A stretch of DNA of 11,325 nucleotides from an uncultured Pirellulaceae bacterium (lineage in GTDB: Bacteria; Planctomycetota; Planctomycetia; Pirellulales; Pirellulaceae), in the NCBI GenBank assembly GCA_947258905.1, contig CAMYKF010000683.1, forward strand, positions 1 through 11,325, written 5' to 3'. This document shows positions 1-5,271 of the stretch, piece by piece. The position numbers and the translations under genes were made by a program. Under the pieces are notes generated by a model that searched no databases, was not told the origin of the DNA, and saw only the letters and a list, made by a program, of their open reading frames with translations. Within the stretch, counting starts at the first letter, position 1, and each line of letters starts with the position of its first letter.

Positions 1-1176
1 GAAGGAGGTGTTGCCGTGCGGGTCGTGGCAACTGGTGCAGCCCAGGTCGGCGGCGGCGTAGGCACCGCCCGGCGACACGGTGATATACGCATCGGCGGTG
101 ATGCCGAGCGCGGGCGAGACGACCGTGTGGCCGGCGGAGTCACCCGTGACCGGGTTCGAGGCGCCACTATGAGCGTCGTTGATGTTGTCCTCCTGCAGGA
201 AGACGAAGTCGCCGGCAGCGCCGAAGGCCGTCGGAGCCGTCGGATCGGCCGACCAGACATGGTAGCTGCCCGAGCCCCAGTGGCAGGTCAGGCAGGTGTC
301 GGTGGCATTGGCGGCCATCAGCAGGTAGGGGTAGCCGGTGAACTGGGCGGTGCCCTCACCGGTCACGAACCCGGGGACGTAGTTCGGATCGTTGGGATCC
401 ACGGGCGTCCAGCCCTTGCCATCCACAAAGAAATTGGCCCAGCAATGGTAACCGCCAATAGATCCGGCACCGCGTTCCGGCGGCAAGGGAAAACCGATTT
501 CGAAGTTCACCGGGATGCCCTGACTGCGGGCCAGGGACATGAACAGGCTGTGAAAGTCAGTGCAATTTCCCGTGTGGCTTTCGCAGGCCCAGTTGGAATC
601 ACCGTTGCCATATCCGGGAATTGACTTGTCGTACCGCATGTAATCCAGCACCACATCATATAACTGGCGAGCCGCCACCGACTGGTCCTCGGGTGCTTCC
701 CAGTCGGACAGCAGAGCGAGCGGTTTGCCATCGACGGGAACCAGTCGATTGGCTTTCAGGTATTTGACGCGAGTCGCTTCATCGAGTTTCTCGTCATCAG
801 ACCGCGAGTTATTGACTTCCCTGCGGCGAATCTCGTAAGCAATCGAAAACGGAATCTCATCAACCGAATTCCTTTCCACCTCAAAGTAGATCATGCGGTT
901 GCCGTGTTCGGTCTCTTCATGGATCTGACCCTCGACCGGCAAGTTGGATGTCATCTGAACGATTTGCTGGTAATCGGTATCGGAAGCCACCGGTATCCAC
1001 ACGCGGATTCTGGAGTCCGGGGTGAGATCCTGGATGGTGCCCGAATAAGTGAAATGAAAATGCCGTTCGGTCACTTCAGCAGCCGGGGACTGGGCCGCCA
1101 GTTGGGTGTGGCCGGTGAACAGCAGGAGACCAGCGACGGCGGTGGCCAGCCAGATTGTTGATTTGGTGCGTTTCAT
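1..1176 (-). CDS. Exported transglutaminase-like protein continuing into a CXXCH multihaem segment (partial, left edge)
   Basis: Reading the minus strand from ATG at 1176-1174, the frame stays open for 392 codons to the window edge, so the C-terminus is missing. Residues 1-29 form a signal peptide (MKRTK, then a hydrophobic stretch ending near LAAQ). Residues about 35-130 resemble the beta-rich N-terminal region of bacterial transglutaminase-like proteins. The papain-like core follows: Cys205 in GNCTDFHSLF, His244 in GGYHCWANFF and Asp260 in GWTPVD, which fits the Cys-His-Asp triad. After Asp260 the sequence changes character and carries haem-binding motifs CLTCH (Cys295-His299) and CTSCH (Cys380-His384), as in doubled-CXXCH cytochromes. 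GC counted by eye is about 69% for 1-420 and about 55% for 421-660. The protein is either a true exported fusion or an assembly chimera. The transglutaminase call is firm. No Shine-Dalgarno is visible before the start. Confidence 0.8.
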   Translation of the reverse strand, partial: MKRTKSTIWLATAVAGLLLFTGHTQLAAQSPAAEVTERHFHFTYSGTIQDLTPDSRIRVWIPVASDTDYQQIVQMTSNLPVEGQIHEETEHGNRMIYFEVERNSVDEIPFSIAYEIRRREVNNSRSDDEKLDEATRVKYLKANRLVPVDGKPLALLSDWEAPEDQSVAARQLYDVVLDYMRYDKSIPGYGNGDSNWACESHTGNCTDFHSLFMSLARSQGIPVNFEIGFPLPPERGAGSIGGYHCWANFFVDGKGWTPVDPNDPNYVPGFVTGEGTAQFTGYPYLLMAANATDTCLTCHWGSGSYHVWSADPTAPTAFGAAGDFVFLQEDNINDAHSGASNPVTGDSAGHTVVSPALGITADAYITVSPGGAYAAADLGCTSCHDPHGNTSF

Positions 1177-1220
1177 TTTTTTGATGGAATCAGCTTGCTT
1201 TTTTGATGGAATCAGCTCGC
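1177..1220. repeat. 22-bp tandem duplication upstream of the transglutaminase-like gene
   Basis: Two adjacent 22-bp units, 1177-1198 and 1199-1220, each consist of six T, then GATGGAATCAGC, then TTGC or TCGC. They differ at one base. On the minus strand they lie directly before the start codon at 1176, giving two A-rich tracts in the presumed leader. GATGGAATC also has a small inverted symmetry (GAT...ATC). This may be a recent local duplication, or a doubled site for a regulator or for translation initiation in a leader without a Shine-Dalgarno. Confidence 0.8.
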
Positions 1221-1337
1221 GACAGGAAAGCCATATGATAACCGACTTGGCGGCGGTTTCACGCCTGTGGCTTCCAGTGTCCAGCAAATAGCGGGTTTGA
1301 AAACGGTCATCGGTGATCCAGTTGACAGGTCGACAGT

Positions 1338-1366
1338 TTGTTGAGCTTGCCATCGCTGTGTAAAAT
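1338..1366 (+). promoter_or_regulatory. Candidate sigma70-type promoter for the 1403 gene
   Basis: TTGTTG at 1338-1343 and TAAAAT at 1361-1366 are separated by 17 bp. The -10 box matches the consensus at five of six positions and the -35 at three of six. A start about 7 nt after the -10 box would leave a leader of about 30 nt before the ATG at 1403, with room for the GGAGG at 1393-1397. A perfect TTGACA at 1322-1327 is too far upstream to pair with this -10 box. The call rests on pattern only. Confidence 0.3.
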
Positions 1367-1402
1367 GAGACGATTGACGTTTGCTGGTTCTCGGAGGAAC
1401 CG

Positions 1403-1552
1403 ATGCCCGAAACCATCCCGGCGGCACCGCCCGCCAAACCGGAAACCCAACCCGCTCCGGCACCCACGGAACAGCCGCAGCGGTCTCCTCGCCAGGATCC
1501 ATTCAATCCCGATTGGCCGGAGTATCGGCCGGAACCCCAGCCCAAGGCCTGA
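1403..1552 (+). CDS. Small proline-rich protein, 49 residues, unknown function
   Basis: ATG at 1403 is preceded by GGAGG at 1393-1397 with 5 nt spacing, one of the few clear Shine-Dalgarno sites in the window, and the frame ends at TGA 1550-1552. The product starts MPETIPAAPPAKPE and is built from Pro, Ala, Gln and Glu with few hydrophobic residues, so it is probably disordered and soluble. The C-terminal part (DPFNPDWPEYRPEP) contains aromatic residues and looks like a short binding motif. There is no signal peptide and no cysteine. The likely start of the next gene is GTG at 1584, 31 nt beyond the stop, which suggests co-transcription. I do not recognise a family. The good ribosome site and clean stop favour a real gene, but 49 codons is short. 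Confidence 0.5.
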   Translation: MPETIPAAPPAKPETQPAPAPTEQPQRSPRQDPFNPDWPEYRPEPQPKA

Positions 1553-1583
1553 CGAGCCTGGCGGTAGCACGGAATCGAGAGAA

Positions 1584-2538
1584 GTGGCCGTTTACTGCAG
1601 TTTACTCGATCATCTGAACAAGCGGTTCACGCTGAACTTGCTCATCCAGGGCGCGGCTTCACACACCTATTTGACCGCCCATCACCTGGTCAAGCAGGAA
1701 CTGGATGCCATCGATCGCCGCCTGGTGCGGCTGTACGACAAGATGGCGCTGAATGTGCACCTGTCCCAGTGGATGGGTGATCTGGTGTTCGCCGTCGGAT
1801 TTCCAAAGAAGTTCTGGCGAACCCGGCCATCCCTTTGCCCGTCATCCCTTTCTCGTCAAGCACGGTCCCAAACTGGCAGCCGACGCTAAACGGCATACCA
1901 TGCAGCGGGCCAGACAAAAGGGAGTGTCGGCGGTCCCCGGGATCCAGTACGGCCAGACGTTCTGGCTGCTGATGCGAACCGTGCTCAAGGAACGCCATCG
2001 GCATCGTCAGCTTGAGGCGCTGGCGATCAAGGCCACTTGCCAGATCTGGGGCATTGATGCCAACCGCCTGACCGGCACCATCACCAACAGCGTGGAATTT
2101 GGCAAACTGCAAACTCCCTTGACTCGTGGCGGCCGCATCCTTCGCGGTGCCGCTGCCGGTTACGGCGGCGTCAAACGCATCAACGGCCAGTTTCACGTTA
2201 TGGCCCGGGCTTGGATGTGGCCCCTGCTGGCCCATGAATTGACCAAGGGCACCGCAGAACTGGTGTGCCTGCACGGCTTCAACGAAATCGATGACAACAC
2301 CTGGAAATACATCACTCATGAAGCCGACAGGATTGAGCATGAAATCTGGATGATGCAGGCCGGCGGCGAGTTGTGGCGGTTGTTTTTGGCCGCCATCCCC
2401 GGTGACCAGTCGATGCCTGAAGCGTTAATGCATGTCGCGCGGCTGGATCCCGAGCCCCTGGAGCAATTGATGATGGACCTCGTCGAACACCCGTTAACCG
2501 CCCGGGCCACCATTGCCGATTTCTTCGACGACGACTAG
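1584..2538 (+). CDS. Conserved-looking protein of unknown function, apparently frameshifted
   Basis: Two frames together make one protein-like sequence of about 317 residues. The first part reads from about GTG 1584 (after a GAGAGA) through LNKRFTLNLLIQGAASHTY, LVKQELDAIDRRLVRLYDK and WMGDLVFAVGFPKKFW. Left uncorrected, this frame runs to TAA 1887-1889. The second part is in the +1 frame and picks up at GHPFARHPFLVKHGPKL (about 1825), then continues through AVPGIQYGQTFWLL, IWGIDANRL, KGTAELVCLHGFN, HEIWMMQAGGELWR and MHVARLDPEPLEQLM to TAG 2536-2538. The switch falls in about 1815-1825 (TTCTGGCGAACCCGGC). One extra base, or two lost bases in a CG repeat, would explain it. A gene caller would report only 1753-2538 with a spurious N-terminus. 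There are no membrane segments. It may be a sequencing error, a pseudogene or recoding. I do not recognise a function. Confidence 0.6.
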
Positions 2539-2575
2539 TTCGGCGCGTGTGTGTGGGCCCCTCTCCTCGTCCTCA

Positions 2576-2599
2576 TAATCGTAATCGTAATCGTAATCG
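2576..2599. repeat. Hexanucleotide microsatellite (TAATCG)x4
   Basis: Four perfect copies of TAATCG run from 2576 to 2599 in the gap between the convergent genes ending at 2538 and 2793. A degenerate echo (GGTAATCGAAATCGCAGG) appears near 2749-2766. On the minus strand it would read as Asp-Tyr repeats in an ORF that I consider spurious. Confidence 0.85.
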
Positions 2600-2657
2600 A
2601 GATTCTCCACGAACCGGTTTTTGTGTTTCTGTGGCGTGAGATCAGGACGGACCCGTG

Positions 2658-2707
2658 GGGGTTCACGAATCCTGGTCGCGTTTGGTGACCCGGGATTCAA
2701 GAACCCC
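2658..2707. repeat. Large imperfect palindrome (17 paired positions)
   Basis: Three helices stack: GGGGTTC 2658-2664 with GAACCCC 2701-2707, GAATCC 2667-2672 with GGATTC 2693-2698, and GGTC 2674-2677 with GACC 2687-2690. They are separated by small internal loops (AC/AA and T/CG) and capped by a 9-nt loop, 2678-2686. No T-tract follows on either strand, so it is not a simple terminator. Its size and intergenic position suit a REP-type dispersed element or a structured RNA. I cannot tell which without genome-wide copies. Confidence 0.6.
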
Positions 2708-2719
2708 AGGCTATTGAGG

Positions 2720-2736
2720 CAACGCCTTCGGCGTTG
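2720..2736. other. Small perfect hairpin, 7-bp stem
   Basis: CAACGCC 2720-2726 and GGCGTTG 2730-2736 pair perfectly around a 3-nt loop TTC. The hairpin lies 12 nt after the larger palindrome and is not followed by a T-run. It may belong to the same intergenic element. Confidence 0.45.
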
Positions 2737-2763
2737 TGATCGTCGTGGTAATCGAAATCGCAG

Positions 2764-2789
2764 GACGGGGACCATTGTCCCGTCTTTTT
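2764..2789 (+). terminator. Rho-independent terminator, plus-strand orientation
   Basis: The 5' arm 2764-2772 (GACGGGGAC) pairs with 2777-2784 (GTCCCGTC) as 8 bp with one bulged G and a CATT loop. Five T follow at 2785-2789. It would stop plus-strand transcripts from the gene ending at 2538, just before they run into the convergent gene whose stop codon begins at 2793. On the minus strand there is no T-tract after the stem. Confidence 0.65.
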
Positions 2790-2792
2790 GAA

Positions 2793-3149
2793 TCACGTGT
2801 GCGGCGTCATCAACTCGGCAAACTGCCGGTCAAACTGGCCGCGAGTCAGAATGTCGTCGAAGCCGGCGGCCTTGGCAGCGGCGATCAGTTCGGTCATGAC
2901 ATGCTGGGCATAGCCAGCCAGTCGCGCTGGCGGTATGGCCGCTCGGACTTGCCCGTGAATCGCTGCGATATCCAGTCCGCGGAATTGCAAATCAACAATC
3001 ACTGTATGCCATACCGGATCGGTCTCCGCCAGCGCCGCATCGAATTTTTCCAGGGTCGACGCGTTTTGATATGGCACACCGTGCGACTTGGCCCAGGACG
3101 AAACCTTGCCGACCAGCATCAGGTCGCTGGAGAGGTGCAGCACGGACAT
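2793..3149 (-). CDS. Degenerate receiver-domain (CheY-like) protein
   Basis: 118 residues with the alternating alpha/beta layout of a single response-regulator receiver domain and no output domain. A hydrophobic strand ending VIVDLQF places Asp53 at the usual phosphoacceptor position. The N-terminal acidic pair is absent (HLSSDLML). The conserved Thr/Ser position falls in LAGYAQHV, and the conserved Lys near residues 101-104 is replaced (ILTRGQF). Normal phosphorelay chemistry is therefore doubtful and a protein-interaction role is more likely. Its ATG (3149-3147) overlaps the TGA of the upstream PII-like gene by one base (TGATG), which suggests translational coupling. The pairing implies the two small proteins act in the same signalling step, which is inference. 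The fold assignment is from sequence pattern only. Confidence 0.65.
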   Translation of the reverse strand: MSVLHLSSDLMLVGKVSSWAKSHGVPYQNASTLEKFDAALAETDPVWHTVIVDLQFRGLDIAAIHGQVRAAIPPARLAGYAQHVMTELIAAAKAAGFDDILTRGQFDRQFAELMTPHT

Positions 3150-3496
3150 CAGATTGCTCCTTTGCCACGAGTTTCCGGAGGGAACTGAACCGCTTCGTGC
3201 AGTGGCAGGACAAACACCTTGCCATCGCCATCGTTGCCGCGGTGTCCTGTGCGGGCCACATTGATAATGGTATCGATCGTGGTTTGCAGGAAATCATCGT
3301 TGACGGCGATTTCCAGGGTGACTTTGCGTAACACGTCCGTACTGTTGGTCAGACCGCGGAAAATGCGTGGCCGGTCCTCACGCTGCGTAAATTCCTGGGC
3401 ATCGCAAATCGTAAAGCGGGTAACGCCTGCCTTGGTCAAGGCTTCCTGAACCGCCCGCAGCCGGGTAGGCTGGATCACCGCGATAATCATTTTCAT
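3149..3496 (-). CDS. PII-family (GlnB/GlnK-like) signal protein with altered ligand residues
   Basis: 115 residues beginning MKMIIAVIQPTRLRAVQEAL, the characteristic PII N-terminus. Numbering matches canonical PII without gaps up to the B-loop: Phe36, Arg47-Gly48 and Lys58 are kept. Gln39, which coordinates Mg-ATP/2-oxoglutarate in canonical PII, is Arg. Tyr51, the uridylylation site of proteobacterial GlnB, is Asn. The B-loop TG..GDGK carries three extra residues (TGHRGNDGDGKVFV). The two C-terminal ATP-contacting arginines of the RIR motif are Gln and Pro (EAVQFPPE). The fold is probably intact but 2-oxoglutarate sensing is doubtful. No ammonium transporter or glutamine synthetase is adjacent. 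It is followed by the receiver-like gene in an overlapping unit. The ATG (3496-3494) shares the palindrome CATG with the divergent gene; Met3 at 3490 is an alternative start. Confidence 0.85.
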   Translation of the reverse strand: MKMIIAVIQPTRLRAVQEALTKAGVTRFTICDAQEFTQREDRPRIFRGLTNSTDVLRKVTLEIAVNDDFLQTTIDTIINVARTGHRGNDGDGKVFVLPLHEAVQFPPETRGKGAI

Positions 3497-4541
3497 GGCT
3501 GGACCGGACGTGAAACGCGATACCGCTCAACAAGTCGTTGATCTTTTTTACCGGCATCATTTCGCGACGACCAGCCCCGCGATGGACGACCTCGGTACGG
3601 CAGGCGGATTCAGCGGAGCCAATTTGTGGCGTATCGAGGACGACGGCAATTCGTATTGCCTGCGACGCTGGCCTGAGGAACAGCTCGATCATCAGCAAAG
3701 GCTGGCGTGGATTCACGGTGTGCTGCGACAGGCCAGGCATGCCGGCTGTTCTTTTCTGGCAGTGCCGCTGGAGAACTCTCACCAGGCGACCCTTACGATT
3801 TACGAGGGCAGCCTGTGGCAGCTGGAACCGTGGATGCCGGGCCACGCCAGTTACTGGTCACAACCCGAGGCGGGAAAGCTGTGCTCGGCCATGCAAGCGC
3901 TGGCGCGGTTTCATCTGGCTGCGCGGTCCGACGCGCGGTCGGCGCGAATTTCGCCAGGCATTATGACGCGTCGAGAACGGCTGGCCCGGTTGTGGGAAAA
4001 CGGGGCCGTTACGGAATGCTTCCTGAGAATCGAATCCGCCAGCCAGCACGATCTGACGGCACCGGCTTTGCGGCCAATCGCCGTGCCAATCTGTAATCTG
4101 TTTCGCCTGTTGGCTTCGGAAATTTCCCGACAGCTGAACTGGGCCGTTTCGGTACCCGTAGAAATCCAGCCCATCATCGGTGATATCTGGCACGATCACG
4201 TGCTGTTTGACGCCAACGGGCAGGTGTCGGGGATCGTCGATTTCGGAGCAATGCGTGAAGACACGCCCCTGGCCGACGTGGCGCGTCTGGCCGGCAGCCT
4301 GGCCGCCGATGACTCTAATCAGTGGGATGCGGCTCTGCGAGCGTGGTCGGCGGCCCACCCGGCAGCCAACCTGGATCGTGAGTTGTGCCACGTTTTTGAC
4401 CGCAGCACGACCGTGATTTCGGGGCTCAACTGGCTGGAGTGGATTTGCGTGGAAAATCGCGATTTCGGGTCCCTTGTGCCGGTGATGGACCGCCTGCGGC
4501 AGATCGTCCGTCGCATGGATTTTCTGGCCTCGTCATTGTAA
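3495..4541 (+). CDS. APH-family phosphotransferase / kinase-like protein
   Basis: 348 residues with the two-lobed layout of the aminoglycoside phosphotransferase/homoserine-kinase superfamily. The N-lobe has a glycine-rich turn (GTAGGFSGANLWRI, residues about 33-46) and a basic segment YCLRRWP where the ATP-binding lysine would lie. The C-lobe has IIGDIWHDHVLFD with Asp230 as likely catalytic base, then GIVDFGAM with Asp249 as the metal-binding DFG-type aspartate. In classical APHs the first motif is HGDxHxxN. Here the His is Ile and the Asn is His, so this is a divergent branch. Substrate unknown; resistance should not be assumed. The ATG at 3495 overlaps the start codon of the divergent PII-like gene. 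GTG at 3510 is an alternative, and the conserved domain begins after it. No signal peptide, so cytoplasmic. Confidence 0.75.
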   Translation: MAGPDVKRDTAQQVVDLFYRHHFATTSPAMDDLGTAGGFSGANLWRIEDDGNSYCLRRWPEEQLDHQQRLAWIHGVLRQARHAGCSFLAVPLENSHQATLTIYEGSLWQLEPWMPGHASYWSQPEAGKLCSAMQALARFHLAARSDARSARISPGIMTRRERLARLWENGAVTECFLRIESASQHDLTAPALRPIAVPICNLFRLLASEISRQLNWAVSVPVEIQPIIGDIWHDHVLFDANGQVSGIVDFGAMREDTPLADVARLAGSLAADDSNQWDAALRAWSAAHPAANLDRELCHVFDRSTTVISGLNWLEWICVENRDFGSLVPVMDRLRQIVRRMDFLASSL

Positions 4542-4620
4542 GTTTATAGCTGTGCGGAGCGTCCCACGATGGTCGGGCCGGGTCGCCAGATGATAGCAGA
4601 GATTGGTGGCAACAATGACA

Positions 4621-4650
4621 TTGAGAGTGGCCGGCAGTAATTGCTAGTCT
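4621..4650 (+). promoter_or_regulatory. Weak candidate promoter for the dsb operon
   Basis: In the 157-bp gap before the dsb pair, TTGAGA at 4621-4626 (five of six to TTGACA) is followed after 18 bp by TAGTCT at 4645-4650 (three of six to TATAAT). No better pair is visible in 4542-4698. Low confidence. Confidence 0.2.
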
Positions 4651-4698
4651 CCTCACCCCGGCAGGAACACGGAAGTTACCTCAATAACGGAAAAGAAA

Positions 4699-5235
4699 AT
4701 GCTCGGAAAACTTCAGCGCTTTGGCACCATCGTTTCATTCATCGCCCTGCTGGCGATAACCATTCCGGCTGTGGCTCAGGAAACCGGTCGAGAACTCAAG
4801 ATCATTGGCACGTATCAGATCGAACAGGGAAAACGCCATGGCTGGTTAATCGTTAATCTGGAAATTCCGCCTGGCAGTCATGTTTACGCGCTGACTCAGG
4901 AAGGAAATCCTCCGCCGACCAAAATCAAGGTTGCCGAATCAGAAAGTTACGAACTGTTGCGTGGCTTTCAGGCCAACAAGGCTCCTCATGTCGTGGAGCA
5001 CGATCCCGTGTTTGGTCAGCGTGTAGAATCCCACGAAGGCAAAGTGGCCTTCATGGCGCCGCTTCGTGTGGCCGAGGGCGTGGATTTGCAAAATGTGGTG
5101 TTTGATCTGAAGTTCCACGGTCAGGTTTGCAACGACTCTGGTTGCATTCCGGTATTCAATCGGCCTGTTGAGATCAATTTCGCCGGCTTCTATGACAAAG
5201 AAGAGAAAGCCGAAAAGGAAGGTAAGGACCAGTAG
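4699..5235 (+). CDS. Exported DsbD-alpha-like thiol domain protein
   Basis: 178 residues. Residues 1-26 are a signal peptide ending AVAQ, so the protein is periplasmic. The rest resembles the N-terminal immunoglobulin-like domain (DsbD alpha) of thiol:disulfide interchange proteins. It includes GSHVYALTQEG, PTKIKV and FHGQVCNDSGCIPVF, with the Cys144-Cys149 pair where DsbD alpha has its redox cysteines. The neighbouring gene carries the same kind of domain (GQVCEDGMGSCIPLN), so this looks like a stand-alone duplicate that could act as a mobile substrate or shuttle for that membrane reductase. The C-terminal 15 residues are highly charged (KEEKAEKEGK). A 36-bp gap to the next gene indicates an operon. 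ATG 4699 is preceded by an A-rich leader with only a weak GGAAAAG. An upstream frame starting at 4641 is not needed, since the signal peptide starts here. Confidence 0.8.
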   Translation: MLGKLQRFGTIVSFIALLAITIPAVAQETGRELKIIGTYQIEQGKRHGWLIVNLEIPPGSHVYALTQEGNPPPTKIKVAESESYELLRGFQANKAPHVVEHDPVFGQRVESHEGKVAFMAPLRVAEGVDLQNVVFDLKFHGQVCNDSGCIPVFNRPVEINFAGFYDKEEKAEKEGKDQ

Positions 5236-5271
5236 CCCGCGCCCCGGGACTGCCTCGAAACCGAAACGACT

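Noticed and set aside
16..624. 202-codon plus-strand open frame at the left edge.
   Set aside because: It is antisense to the transglutaminase/CXXCH coding frame, and its Gly/Arg/Val-rich product is typical of a high-GC shadow.
1690..2340. 216-codon minus-strand open frame.
   Set aside because: It is antisense to the 1584-2538 protein, which has much more protein-like composition on the plus strand.
2576..2599. Short repeats as a CRISPR array.
   Set aside because: The units are 6 bp, contiguous and without spacers, and no cas genes are present.
2494..2796. Minus-strand 100-codon open frame containing Asp-Tyr repeats.
   Set aside because: It covers the hexamer repeat, palindrome and terminator, overlaps the ends of both neighbouring genes, and has low-complexity Arg-rich sequence. 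It is repeat-derived noise.
3495..4541. APH-like gene called as an antibiotic-resistance gene.
   Set aside because: The catalytic motif differs from aminoglycoside phosphotransferases (GDIWHDH instead of HGDxHxxN), and the setting is not a mobile or resistance context.
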